The notes below the pieces were generated by a model, which was given only the letters and a program-made list of their open reading frames with translations, ran no database searches and was not told the DNA's origin. From NCBI GenBank assembly GCA_964451955.1, contig CAYVKG010000003.1, positions 1-64,000 of the forward strand: a stretch of DNA of 64,000 nt. The letters are read 5' to 3'. Positions 33,077 through 42,243 of this stretch are shown here, in pieces. The stretch is from JAPLNB01 sp964451955 (GTDB lineage Bacteria; Planctomycetota; Phycisphaerae; Tepidisphaerales; Tepidisphaeraceae). Both the position numbers and the translations under genes were made by a program. Position 1 is the stretch's first letter, and each line of letters starts with the position of its first letter.

Positions 33077-34759
33077 ATGGCGGCGAACCAGTCGCACAAC
33101 TCCGAGAAGGCCGGTAGCGGCGGAGCCTGGATCAGCGAGAGCATCCAGGCGTCGTTGTCGGCGCACGCCCGTGCCGCCGGCGTGTGCCTGCTTCTGATTC
33201 GGTCCGACGGTCGCATGCAGCACGACGAGTCGGGCCCGTTTTTCGATCAGTATGTCATTCCCGCGTTGAAACGGGGCGATCTGGCCGGGGAGCGGCTGCT
33301 GGCGCACGTCCAGCAGATGACGGCGAAGTCCGGGCCGGAGACATGGGATCTGATTCCGGGGGCGGTGATCTGCGCCGTGCCGTACGTGGAGCGGCGACAG
33401 GTTAACGGGGTGCTTGCGTTGGCCGCGCGTTGTGGGGATTTGGTTGCGGACGAGCGGACGCGGCGCGTGTGCGGCGAGCTCGGGTTGGATGTGGACTGGG
33501 TGATGCGGCAGGCGAAGTTGTCGCCGACGAGAGACGCGAGCAGCCTGGGGAGCGAAGCGGGGGTGTTCCTGGCGATGCTGACGGACAGGCTGCAGAAGGC
33601 GTCGCTGGAGCAGGAAGTCAATTCGCTGTCCACGCAACTGGCCAACGCCTATGAGGAGCTGACGCTGATTGATCAGATCAGTGGCGGGATGCGGGTGAAT
33701 CGTCGCAGCGCCGACTTCTTCAGGCAGGCGTGTCTGGATGTGATGCAGGTGGTGGGAGTCAGGGGCATGGGGGTAGCGCTGCGCACCGAGAAGAGCCACG
33801 AGGAACCGGCGCTGTATGGCGAGCTGGTCATGGCGCCTGAGCAGGTGAAACGGCTGGCGGATCAGTTGCTGGTGACGCTCGATCAGCGAAAGAGCTGTTT
33901 TCTGATCAATGACCTGGCGAGGGACGGGGCGTACCGGTGGCTGGCGGGCCTGGCGACGAAGGTGATCGCGGTGCCGCTGCTTCGCGGCGACCAGGTGCTG
34001 GGTTGCCTGTTCGGCCTGGACAAGCCGCACGGCGATTTCGACTCGGTGGACAGCAAGCTGCTGACCGCGATTGCGAACGAGTCGGCGATCTACCTCGAAA
34101 ACGCGATGCTGTACGGGGACGTGCACGACCTGATGCTGGGGCTTCTGAGAAGCCTGACCAGCGCGGTTGACGCGAAGGACGCGTACACGTGCGGCCACAG
34201 CGAGCGTGTCGCACTGCTGGCGCAGCACCTGGCCGAGCGAGCGGACCTGCCGGACGGGCAGGTTGAGCGGATCTACATGGCGGGGCTGCTGCACGACGTC
34301 GGGAAGATCGGGATACCCGAGAGCGTGCTGCAGAAGACGGGTCGGCTGACCGCGGATGAGTTCGAGCTGATGAAGCGGCACTGTCAGATCGGGGCGAGGA
34401 TTCTGGGGGACGTGAAGCAACTCGAGGACATTGTGCCCGGGGTGCTGCATCATCATGAGCGATATGACGGGCGCGGCTACCCGATGGGGCTGTCCGCGAG
34501 GGACATTCCGGTGATGGGGCGGATCATCTGCATCGCGGATTGCTTTGACGCGATGACGTCGAATCGAACGTACCGCAAGGCGCTGCCGCTGGAGGTGGCG
34601 ATGGCGGAAATCCGGAGATGTTCGGGGACGCAATTTGACCCGGCCCTGGCCGAGATGCTGCTGGAGATGCCCATCGAGCAGATCCAAGGCTTGTTGCACG
34701 AATCAGAGCACCAGGTCGGCGGGTTGGCGTCGGCTCAGGAGGCGGCTCGGGCGGCGTAG
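33077..34759 (+). CDS. GAF/HD-GYP domain cyclic di-GMP phosphodiesterase
   Basis: A 560-residue signalling enzyme. The N-terminal 200 residues are a sensory-type region, a GAF domain spans about 210-345 (LIDQISGGMRVNRRS; VIAVPLLRGDQVLGCLFGL), and the HD-GYP domain covers 350-540. Key residues are intact: HD at 406-407 (LLHDVGKIGIP), HH-E-DGRGYP with the GYP at 467-469, and DCFDAMTSNRTYR. HD-GYP proteins hydrolyse cyclic di-GMP to pGpG or GMP. The ATG at 33077 follows GAGGG. The gene lies between the response regulator and a STAS gene in the pilus operon. Confidence 0.93.
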   Translation: MAANQSHNSEKAGSGGAWISESIQASLSAHARAAGVCLLLIRSDGRMQHDESGPFFDQYVIPALKRGDLAGERLLAHVQQMTAKSGPETWDLIPGAVICAVPYVERRQVNGVLALAARCGDLVADERTRRVCGELGLDVDWVMRQAKLSPTRDASSLGSEAGVFLAMLTDRLQKASLEQEVNSLSTQLANAYEELTLIDQISGGMRVNRRSADFFRQACLDVMQVVGVRGMGVALRTEKSHEEPALYGELVMAPEQVKRLADQLLVTLDQRKSCFLINDLARDGAYRWLAGLATKVIAVPLLRGDQVLGCLFGLDKPHGDFDSVDSKLLTAIANESAIYLENAMLYGDVHDLMLGLLRSLTSAVDAKDAYTCGHSERVALLAQHLAERADLPDGQVERIYMAGLLHDVGKIGIPESVLQKTGRLTADEFELMKRHCQIGARILGDVKQLEDIVPGVLHHHERYDGRGYPMGLSARDIPVMGRIICIADCFDAMTSNRTYRKALPLEVAMAEIRRCSGTQFDPALAEMLLEMPIEQIQGLLHESEHQVGGLASAQEAARAA

Positions 34760-34787
34760 TGGACCCGACGGAGGGTGGTGTGAGCGT

Positions 34788-35126
34788 ATGCCAGTGCGTT
34801 GTGACGAATATGACCGTGTGTGCGTGATTGGGATCGACGGAGACCTGAACGGCGAGAACGCCGCCTGTCTGCGCGCCAGTGCGGACGAGCGTATTGATCG
34901 CAAGCAGATTGTGGACTTCGTTGTTGATCTGGAGCACTGTCCGTTCATTGACAGCGAAGGTCTGGAGTCGCTGCTGTGGCTGAAGCGGCGGTGCGAGGAT
35001 CTGTTTGGGCAGGTCAAGTTGATCGGTCTGGACGAGAATTGCCGGAAGATTCTCGAGATCACGCGACTGGAACCGCGATTTGAGTGCCAGAAGGACCTGG
35101 CGGCAGCGGTCAAGATGATGCGATGA
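34788..35126 (+). CDS. STAS-domain protein (anti-sigma factor antagonist type)
   Basis: A 112-residue STAS-fold protein. VCVIGIDGDLNGENA and FVVDLEHCPFIDSEGLESLL match the SpoIIAA family, with Ser56 in the IDSEG motif as the predicted phosphorylation site. Such proteins switch partners when a kinase phosphorylates the serine. No matching serine kinase is next to it, so its partner must lie elsewhere or may be part of the pilus signalling block. It ends just before pilB. Confidence 0.85.
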   Translation: MPVRCDEYDRVCVIGIDGDLNGENAACLRASADERIDRKQIVDFVVDLEHCPFIDSEGLESLLWLKRRCEDLFGQVKLIGLDENCRKILEITRLEPRFECQKDLAAAVKMMR

Positions 35127-35136
35127 AGTGGGAGCG

Positions 35137-36843
35137 ATGATGATTGCGACGCTGCAACGCAAACCGCTGGGCCAACTGTTGCTGGACAAAGGGGTGATCC
35201 AGCAGGAGCAGTTGGATCGTGCGCTGGCGGAGCAGAAGCAAAGCGGGAACAAGAAGCTGCTGGGCGAGATCCTGGTCGAGTTGAACATCTGCACAGAGGA
35301 TCAGGTTACGGAATCGCTGGCGCAGTGCTACGGTGTGCCGTACGCTCGGGTGAGCCCGCGGATTGCGGACCCCAAGGCGATTGCGACGCTCCCGAAGGAG
35401 TTCCTGGAGAAGCACCAGGTGTTGCCGTTGTTCCTGGTGGAAGGCATGCTCACGGTTGCGATACCGGAACCCGCAAACGTGTTCCTGCTGGAGGAGATCG
35501 AGCGTGCCAGCGGTTATCGAACGCAGGTGGTCGCGGCGACTGCGCGGGACATTCGGGCGACTCTGCAGGCCTACCTCCCGAATGAGAGCGTCTTTGTCAT
35601 TGATGACATCATAGAGGAGGTGAAGTTCGAGGACTTCGCGCTGGTTGAGCAGCAGCAGGTCGACATCAACAACCTGGAGCAGGCGGCGGGCGACTCGCCG
35701 GTCATCAAGCTCGTGAACTATTGCATCTACAATGCGGTGAAGGAAGGGGCCAGCGACATTCACATTGAGCCTGGCGATCATTCATTGCGTGTGCGGTACC
35801 GGATTGACGGGCGGCTGGTGGAGAAGCTGAGACCGCCATTCCAGATGCACCCCGCGGTGGCGTCGCGACTGAAGATCATGGCTGCTCTGGACATTGCGGA
35901 GCGTCGGCTGCCGCAGGACGGCGGGATCCATGTGATGATGGACAAGCGGCCGATCGACTTGCGCGTAAGCACGTTGCCGGGGAAGCACGGCGAGAAGATC
36001 GTGGTCCGGATCATCGACAACGATCGAGGCGCGGTGAATCTGGAACGGCTGGGATTCGGATATGACACGCTGAAGCAGTGGCGGAAACTCATCTCATTGC
36101 CGAACGGCATTCTGCTGGTGACCGGCCCGACGGGTTCGGGCAAGAGCACGACGCTGTACGCCAGTCTGCAGGAGCTGAACGAGCCCGACGTGAACATCTG
36201 CACGGTGGAAGACCCGATCGAGTATGCGCTGGCGGGGGTGAATCAGTTTCAGGTGAACGACAAGATCGGATTCACATTTGCCAATGCGCTGCGGTCGCTC
36301 TTGCGGCAGGATCCGGACATCATCATGGTGGGCGAGATTCGCGATGCGGACACCGCGCGGGTGGCGATGCAATCGGCGTTGACGGGCCACCTGGTGCTGA
36401 GCACGCTGCACACGAACGACGCGCCGAGCGCCATTACACGGTTGTACAACCTCGGGATTGAGCCGTATCTGGTCGGCGCGACGGTGTGCGGGGTGCTGGC
36501 GCAGCGGCTGGTTCGCAAGTTGTGCCACGCGTGCAAAGAGGCGTATGAGCCCACGGTGAACGAGCAGCGCCAATTGGAGAAGGTGACGGGCCCGGTGGAG
36601 ACCCTGTATCGTCCGCGGGGTTGTCCGAAGTGCCGGAACCGCGGTTTTTCCGGGCGTGTTGGGGTTTACGAACTGCTCGCTCCCGACGATGCGATGTTTG
36701 AGCGGATCAGCCAGGGTGCGAGCCTCAACGATCTGAGGGAAGCGGCGGCGGCGGCGAACATGAAGCCTCTGCGGGCCGACGGCCTGGAGAAGGTGAAGGC
36801 TGGGCTGACGACGATCGAGGAAGTGTATCGGGTGACTGCCTAG
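35137..36843 (+). CDS. pilB: Pilus assembly ATPase PilB/GspE with MshEN domain
   Basis: A 568-residue motor ATPase. The N-terminus contains two tandem copies of the MshEN pattern that binds cyclic di-GMP in MshE (LGQLLLDKGVIQQEQLDRAL and LGEILVELNICTEDQVTESL). The ATPase domain has Walker A GPTGSGKS at 330-337, an Asp box (CTVEDPIEY), Walker B (DPDIIMVGEIRD) and the His box (LVLSTLHTND). The zinc site CHAC at 463-466 and CPKC at 496-499 is typical of extension ATPases and absent from PilT. GGGAG precedes; ATG at 35137 or 35140 are equally possible starts. Confidence 0.95.
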   Translation: MMIATLQRKPLGQLLLDKGVIQQEQLDRALAEQKQSGNKKLLGEILVELNICTEDQVTESLAQCYGVPYARVSPRIADPKAIATLPKEFLEKHQVLPLFLVEGMLTVAIPEPANVFLLEEIERASGYRTQVVAATARDIRATLQAYLPNESVFVIDDIIEEVKFEDFALVEQQQVDINNLEQAAGDSPVIKLVNYCIYNAVKEGASDIHIEPGDHSLRVRYRIDGRLVEKLRPPFQMHPAVASRLKIMAALDIAERRLPQDGGIHVMMDKRPIDLRVSTLPGKHGEKIVVRIIDNDRGAVNLERLGFGYDTLKQWRKLISLPNGILLVTGPTGSGKSTTLYASLQELNEPDVNICTVEDPIEYALAGVNQFQVNDKIGFTFANALRSLLRQDPDIIMVGEIRDADTARVAMQSALTGHLVLSTLHTNDAPSAITRLYNLGIEPYLVGATVCGVLAQRLVRKLCHACKEAYEPTVNEQRQLEKVTGPVETLYRPRGCPKCRNRGFSGRVGVYELLAPDDAMFERISQGASLNDLREAAAAANMKPLRADGLEKVKAGLTTIEEVYRVTA

Positions 36844-36854
36844 GGGAACCGGAA

Positions 36855-38078
36855 ATGCCGAATTACGCATTCAAAGCGAGAGACGCCTCGGGGCAGCCGG
36901 TGAACGGCACGATTGTGGCCGCCAGCACGGCCGAGGCGATCAAGCAGATCCGGGCGGAGGGGCGGTTTCCGATTTCGATCAACGAATCGTCCGGCGAAGC
37001 GCCTGAAGAGGCGGCGCCGGTCGCAGCGGCCGGGGGCAAGATATCGCGTGCCGACGTGATCCATCTGTCGACGCAATTGAGCATCATGATTGAGACGGGC
37101 GTCACGCTCAGCGACGCACTGGAGTGCATTTCTCGACAGGCGGACAAGCCCAATGTGCGCATGGTCTTGAGCGACCTTGGCGAGCAACTGCAGGGGGGCG
37201 TCAGTTTCAGCGAGGCGTTGGCGCGGCATCCGCGGAGCTTCCCGCGGCTGTACATTTCGCTGATGCAGGCCGCCGAGAAGACCGGCATGCTGAGTCGTTT
37301 TCTCAATCGGGCCACGGCGTATCTGCGCGACGAGCAGGAGATCCTGCGGCGGGTCCGCGGCGCTTTGACGTATCCCGGCATCATGTTTGGCTTCGCGGTG
37401 ACGACGACGGTCTTTCTGCTGGCGTTCGTGTTGCCGCGATTCACGGTCATTTATGCCAACAAGAAAGCGGCCCTGCCGCTGCCCACGCAGATCCTGATGG
37501 ACTTGAGCGAATTGATCGTGACGCGTTGGCCCAGCCTGCTTGGTGGCCTGCTGGTTGTGGGGATCGGGAGCCTGTTCTATTTTCGGACGGAAGGGGGCGC
37601 TAGGCTGTGGCATTACCTGCAACTGAATCTTCCGCTTCTGGGGAAGCTGTATCGCCAGGTGTTTCTTGCTCGCGGCCTGCGGATGGTAGGCACGATGGCG
37701 GGCGCGGGCGTCAGTCTTCAGGACTGCGTGAGCGTCGCGCATGATTTGAGCAGCAACACGTATTTCAAGGATCTCTGGAGGAGCGTCGGCAACCAGATCC
37801 AGGCGGGCCGCCAGTTCTCGGAGCCTTTGTTTCGGAGTGTGATGGTGCCGCGATCGATTGCGCAGATGATCTTCAGCGGTGAAAAGAGCGGCAAACTGGC
37901 GGCGGTGATGGAACAGATCGCCTCGTATGCGGAGCAGGAACTGAAGGAGCAGATCGCGCATCTCACACGCTATATCGAGCCGGTGATGATCTGCGCCATG
38001 GGTCTGATCATAGGTGGGGTTTCGCTGGCGATGCTGCTGCCGGTCTTCACGATCAGCCGGGTGATTGCCGGCCGGTGA
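36855..38078 (+). CDS. pilC: Pilus assembly platform protein PilC/GspF
   Basis: A 407-residue polytopic membrane protein that forms the inner-membrane platform turned by PilB. The N-terminus MPNYAFKARDASG is the family hallmark. Two GspF domains are visible (LSTQLSIMIETGVTLSDAL and LARGLRMVGTMAGAGVSLQDCV), each followed by a membrane helix, with a final helix at the C-terminus (VMICAMGLIIGGVSLAMLLP). Length is standard. It is the last gene of the operon; no clear terminator follows in the next 150 bases. Confidence 0.95.
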   Translation: MPNYAFKARDASGQPVNGTIVAASTAEAIKQIRAEGRFPISINESSGEAPEEAAPVAAAGGKISRADVIHLSTQLSIMIETGVTLSDALECISRQADKPNVRMVLSDLGEQLQGGVSFSEALARHPRSFPRLYISLMQAAEKTGMLSRFLNRATAYLRDEQEILRRVRGALTYPGIMFGFAVTTTVFLLAFVLPRFTVIYANKKAALPLPTQILMDLSELIVTRWPSLLGGLLVVGIGSLFYFRTEGGARLWHYLQLNLPLLGKLYRQVFLARGLRMVGTMAGAGVSLQDCVSVAHDLSSNTYFKDLWRSVGNQIQAGRQFSEPLFRSVMVPRSIAQMIFSGEKSGKLAAVMEQIASYAEQELKEQIAHLTRYIEPVMICAMGLIIGGVSLAMLLPVFTISRVIAGR

Positions 38079-38227
38079 AGCGAGAGGCCAGTTCTTGGAG
38101 GGGCAGACTCAGGTGGGAGGGTTTGGCCGCCACAGCCGTTGGTCCCCCCGGGGGCATTCAACGGGCGAAATCGGCGGCACGCCCGGGGCGCGATGGCGCG
38201 TAGGCCGAGGTTTGCAGATGCGGACGG

Positions 38228-38686
38228 TCAGATCATGAGCCTGAGGATCAGATAGAGGACGACGACCGCGGCCGCAACACCGCCATACATCAACACATGG
38301 CGTCGTCGTTGTTCCTGGCGACGGGCTTCCTCTTCGGCGGCGGCGACGCGTGCCGCGGCGCGTTTTGCGGCCAGCCGCAGTTTGTCCGCGCAGGGCTGGC
38401 AGACCTGTCGGCCCTCGAAATCCAGCAATTCGCCATTTGTCAGTTGGGCATTGCATTCGGGGCAGACGGCGGGCTGTTTGCGGTGTTGGTCGTTCTTCGC
38501 GCAGTCGGGACACCAGTATTGTCCCTGATGGTCCTTGAATCGCTCTTTGCCGACCAGATCCTCACCGCAGACGCAGCAGAGCTTTAACTTCCTGCCACTG
38601 GCGGTGGTATGGCCGCTCGGGAAGCTGTCCGCCAGAGGATTGGTCGTGCTCACACCGGATTTGTGCCCAGGGCCGACGTGATTCAT
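38228..38686 (-). CDS. Tail-anchored zinc-ribbon protein
   Basis: A 152-residue protein with four CxxC pairs: CVCG, CPDC, CPEC and CQPC, enough for two zinc-ribbon or LIM-like zinc sites. A charged, Ala/Arg-rich helix (residues about 115-135) leads to a C-terminal membrane helix (VLMYGGVAAAVVVLYLILRL), so the zinc domain is likely cytoplasmic and anchored by its tail. AAAGGGA lies about 8 bases before the ATG at 38686; the longer frame upstream is a shadow. Function unknown. Confidence 0.78.
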   Translation of the reverse strand: MNHVGPGHKSGVSTTNPLADSFPSGHTTASGRKLKLCCVCGEDLVGKERFKDHQGQYWCPDCAKNDQHRKQPAVCPECNAQLTNGELLDFEGRQVCQPCADKLRLAAKRAAARVAAAEEEARRQEQRRRHVLMYGGVAAAVVVLYLILRLMI

Positions 38687-38973
38687 AGCCCGTTCCCTTT
38701 CACAAAGTACCCCCAGGTTCCGAGAAATGCACACAAAGTATACCACAAGCGGAGCGGCGGGGCACGGGCAATATGGCGGGTTCGGGGCGTTGGGCGTGGT
38801 GGGAGAGGGGTTTGCGTGCCGCCAAGACCGGTCAAAGCCGGGTCGGTAGGCCGGTGATGATCCTGGCTCAAGGGTGGAACTGGCAAGCCGATGGAACGCG
38901 CATCGGTGGCGGTGGGGCGTCTGAAACGAGGCGAGTCGCGGCATCGCTGCAATCTGGCTGACTTGGCGAGGCG

Positions 38974-39441
38974 CTAGAGCGATTCTTCCTGTTGTCGGAT
39001 GATCTCGAATACCTCTTCCGCCGTTTTTGCCCCCGCCAGCGCCTGGCGGAACTTGTCGATGGTCATGAGGCGGCTGATTCGGGCCAGCGCATGGATATGG
39101 GGGCCTGTTTTGTCGGGGGGGCTTGTCAGCAGCCAGATCCAGGTGACTGGCCGACCGTCAATTGCCTGAAAATCGATTGGCTGCTTCGCCTTGCCCAGCG
39201 CCATGACCAGATCCGCGGTGCCGTTGCTCTTGCCGTGCGGAATTGCCAGACCGTTTCCGATTCCGGTGGTTCGCTGGCTTTCTCGCTCGAGGACGGATCC
39301 GAGAACCTTCTTGGGGTCGCTGATCTGGCCGTTGGCGGCCAACAGATCGACCAATTCGCTGATCGCGTCATTCTTATTGCTGGCTTCCAGTCCCAACTTG
39401 ATATCTGCCGGCTTGAGCAATTCAGACAATCGCATAGTCAT
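38974..39441 (-). CDS. ptsN: PTS EIIA protein, PtsN type
   Basis: A 155-residue phosphotransferase EIIA domain of the fructose/nitrogen class. The phosphorylated residue is His69 in GLAIPHGKS, and LLTSPPDKTGPHIHALARIS is the second signature. Lone EIIA domains of this kind usually serve regulation (nitrogen or potassium balance) rather than sugar uptake, as in PtsN; a membrane EIIBC gene is absent here. The start MTMRLSELL was taken at 39441. Confidence 0.9.
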   Translation of the reverse strand: MTMRLSELLKPADIKLGLEASNKNDAISELVDLLAANGQISDPKKVLGSVLERESQRTTGIGNGLAIPHGKSNGTADLVMALGKAKQPIDFQAIDGRPVTWIWLLTSPPDKTGPHIHALARISRLMTIDKFRQALAGAKTAEEVFEIIRQQEESL

Positions 39442-39661
39442 ATCAACTCCGAAACGCCCCGCGCCGCCGCAATTGGGAAGCCAGAGCCAGAACCCAATAT
39501 GCTATCGCCCATTGGCATTCCAGGCAAACCCACGGGTCCGGTTAGTTTGCCTGTTGTTTGGGCAACCGTGAGGAGGCGGGCCGTCGACAGGGGCAGCGAT
39601 GGGTGAGGTCCTGTGGGGCGTTGCTTTCGTGATTACGGTGGCACGGGTAGACTTATGCCTC

Positions 39662-41497
39662 ATGTCTTCCTTCACCCGACTGTTATCGTTGCTGGTGGTC
39701 GCGTTGGTCGCCAAAATGGCATTAGCTGCAGCTCCGCCTGCGGAGGAGCTGAAGTCGCTGTATAGCCCGCATCCGCGGCTTTTTGTTCATTCCGAAGACG
39801 TGGTGCGCTTGCGCGAACTGGTCCGGAACGATCCGCTGATGATCGCCTGGCATGAGAATCTCCTTGCGGCGGGCGAGCGGATGTTGAGACAGGAGCCGAT
39901 CCAGCACAAGCTCATTGGTCCGCGACTGCTGGACAAGAGCCGAACGGCGCTGAATCGGATTTCGACGCTGGCGGGGCTGTACCTGATTGATGGGGACAGG
40001 CGGTTTGCGGAGCGGGCGAAGAAGGAGATGTTCACGGCGGTGGGTTTTGCCGATTGGAACCCCTCGCATTTCCTGGACACGGCGGAAATGTCGAACGCGA
40101 TCGGGATCGGATACGACTGGCTGTATGGTTTTTTGTCGGCGGAGGAGCGAAAGACAATTCGGGAGGGGTTGATCAGGCTTGGATTGCAGGCGGGGCTGGA
40201 TGGTTTTGAGAAGCGGGCGTCGTGGACCCGGGCGACGCACAACTGGTCGCAGGTGTGCAACGGCGGCTTGACGGTGGGGGCGCTGGCGATCGCGGACGAG
40301 GAGCCGGAGATCGCGGGGCGGCTGATCGGGCTTTGCCGGCGGGCGATCAAGCCGTCGATGAACGCGTTTGCGCCGGACGGGGGATTTGCCGAGGGGCCGG
40401 GCTACTGGGGATATGCGACGATCTACAACATCTATTATCTGGCGGCGTTGGAGTCGGCGTTGAAGACGGATTTCGGGTTGAACGCGATGCCGGGTTTCGC
40501 GGAGACGGGGTTCTACCGCATTCAATCGGTTTCGCCGATCGGGAAGACGTTCAACTATGCGGACGCCGGGGATGGGGCGGGGTCGGCGCCGCAGATGCTC
40601 TATTTGTCGCGGGTTTTCAGGCAACCGGATTTTGCCGGGCATGAACTGAGCCGAACGCCGAGGAACGGTTCGATTTTCCACATGATCTGGTACTCGCAGT
40701 TGCCGGTGGAATATCGTAAGCCGAGGATCGAGAATGACCCGCCGCTGGCGGCGTTTTTCCGGGGGGTGAATGTGGCGTTCTTCCGGTCGGCGTGGAACGA
40801 TCCGAACGCACTGTTTGTGGGGATCAAGGCTGGGGACAACAAGGCGAACCATTCGCATCTGGACCTTGGGTCGTTTGTGCTGGATTCGCAAGGCAAGCGA
40901 TTCGCGGTTGACCTGGGCGGCGATGACTACAACCTGCCGAACTACTTTGGCAATAAGCGATGGACGTATTACCGTTTGCGAACGGAGTCGCACAATACGC
41001 TTGTCCTGGATGGGGAGAACCAGGATCCGAAGGCGGCGGCCAAGATCGTCGCGTTCTCGATCGGGAAGGAACGATCGCACGCGGTCATTGATTTGTCGGC
41101 GGCGTACAAGGCCAAGGCGACGAAGGTGATGCGGGGGCTGGCGATGCTCGGCGGGAAGCAGGTCTTGGTGCAGGACGAAGTGGTGGCGGACGATCCGGTG
41201 GACGTTGTGTGGGGATTTCTGACGCCGGCCGAGATCAACATTCAGGGCGGGACGGCGACGCTGACGCAGGCGTCGGCGGTGTTGTCGATGAAGATTCTGT
41301 TGCCGGCCGATGCGCGGTTTGAGGTGATTTCGGCAAATCCGCCCGCGCCGCAGCGTCAGCAGCCGGACATTCACAATTTGACCGTTCGATTGCGGGGGAA
41401 GACGACCAAGACGCGGATTGCGGTGCTGATCGCGGTGGGGAAGGATGCCGGGGAGGCGATGGATATTGAGCCGCTGGATCAATGGTCGGGGCGGTAG
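39662..41497 (+). CDS. Exported heparinase II/III-like polysaccharide lyase
   Basis: A 611-residue secreted protein. The signal peptide is at residues 1-22 (LLSLLVVALVAKMALAA). An alpha/alpha toroid follows (YLIDGDRRFAERAKKEM, GIGYDWLYGFLSAEERKTI, NWSQVCNGG), then the heparinase II/III C-terminal beta-sandwich (AGDNKANHSHLDLGSFVLDS; FAVDLGGDDYNLPNYF; ESHNTLVLDGENQ). Asn, His and Tyr residues in these motifs are those used by such lyases to cleave uronic-acid polysaccharides. The substrate (heparinoid, alginate or other) cannot be told. Its 3' end overlaps the convergent endonuclease III gene by 19 bases. Confidence 0.88.
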   Translation: MSSFTRLLSLLVVALVAKMALAAAPPAEELKSLYSPHPRLFVHSEDVVRLRELVRNDPLMIAWHENLLAAGERMLRQEPIQHKLIGPRLLDKSRTALNRISTLAGLYLIDGDRRFAERAKKEMFTAVGFADWNPSHFLDTAEMSNAIGIGYDWLYGFLSAEERKTIREGLIRLGLQAGLDGFEKRASWTRATHNWSQVCNGGLTVGALAIADEEPEIAGRLIGLCRRAIKPSMNAFAPDGGFAEGPGYWGYATIYNIYYLAALESALKTDFGLNAMPGFAETGFYRIQSVSPIGKTFNYADAGDGAGSAPQMLYLSRVFRQPDFAGHELSRTPRNGSIFHMIWYSQLPVEYRKPRIENDPPLAAFFRGVNVAFFRSAWNDPNALFVGIKAGDNKANHSHLDLGSFVLDSQGKRFAVDLGGDDYNLPNYFGNKRWTYYRLRTESHNTLVLDGENQDPKAAAKIVAFSIGKERSHAVIDLSAAYKAKATKVMRGLAMLGGKQVLVQDEVVADDPVDVVWGFLTPAEINIQGGTATLTQASAVLSMKILLPADARFEVISANPPAPQRQQPDIHNLTVRLRGKTTKTRIAVLIAVGKDAGEAMDIEPLDQWSGR

Positions 41498-42141
41498 TCT
41501 GCCGAGGGGCAATAGGCAGCCAGCCCGCAGCGGTCACAGAGGGGGCTGCGCGACTTGCAGGTTCTGCGGCCGTGCTCGATGAGGAGGATGTGCATTTCGT
41601 AGCGATCGGCGGGGGGGATCATCGGTTTGAGTTGGGCGTGGGCGTCATCGGCGGAGGAGGATTTGGGGATGAGACCGAGGCGGATGGCGATGCGGTGGAT
41701 GTGGGTATCAACGGGGAAGACGGGCATGCCAAAGGCGAAGAGGAGGACGCAATTGGCGGTTTTGGGGCCCACGCCGTCGAATCGCATGAGGTAGTCGCAG
41801 GCCTGTTCGGGGGTCTGTTCGCGGAGAAATTCGAGGTCAAGCCTTCGGCGGTCGGCCTTGATCTGGCGGAGGATGGCCTGGATGCGGGGCGCTTTGACGC
41901 GGCCAAGGCCGGCGATGCGGATGCATTTTTCGACGGCTTCGGTGGGGGCTGTCATGACCGGGTTCCAGGACCGGAACTGGCGACGGAGGCGGCGGAACGC
42001 GGCGGAACTGTTGGCGTCGGATGTGTTCTGAGAGAGGATGGTCTCGATGAGGATGTCGATGGCGTTTCCCCAGCATTGCCAGGGGCGTGGGCCGTACATC
42101 TGGCGCAGGATGGCAAGCAATCGGGACGCTTTCAGGGGCAT
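41479..42141 (-). CDS. nth: Endonuclease III-type DNA glycosylase
   Basis: A 220-residue base-excision repair enzyme that removes oxidised pyrimidines and nicks the abasic site. The helix-hairpin-helix with catalytic Lys is FDGVGPKTANCVLLFA, the catalytic Asp follows in FPVDTHIHR, and the 4Fe-4S loop is C-x6-C-x2-C-x5-C (CKSRSPLCDRCGLAAYC). DILIETILSQNTSD is another signature. The ATG at 42141 gives a normal length; the longer frame upstream is a shadow. Its 3' end runs 19 bases into the heparinase-like gene. Confidence 0.92.
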   Translation of the reverse strand: MPLKASRLLAILRQMYGPRPWQCWGNAIDILIETILSQNTSDANSSAAFRRLRRQFRSWNPVMTAPTEAVEKCIRIAGLGRVKAPRIQAILRQIKADRRRLDLEFLREQTPEQACDYLMRFDGVGPKTANCVLLFAFGMPVFPVDTHIHRIAIRLGLIPKSSSADDAHAQLKPMIPPADRYEMHILLIEHGRRTCKSRSPLCDRCGLAAYCPSADYRPDH

Positions 42142-42243
42142 GAAGGCAGTATAGGGCCGGCCTCGGCGTCGCCCAAATCGTAAACGTGCCTGAGGCGGGG
42201 GCGGTATAGCTGATGCGGGGGTTAATCCGAGAGGACAGGGACG

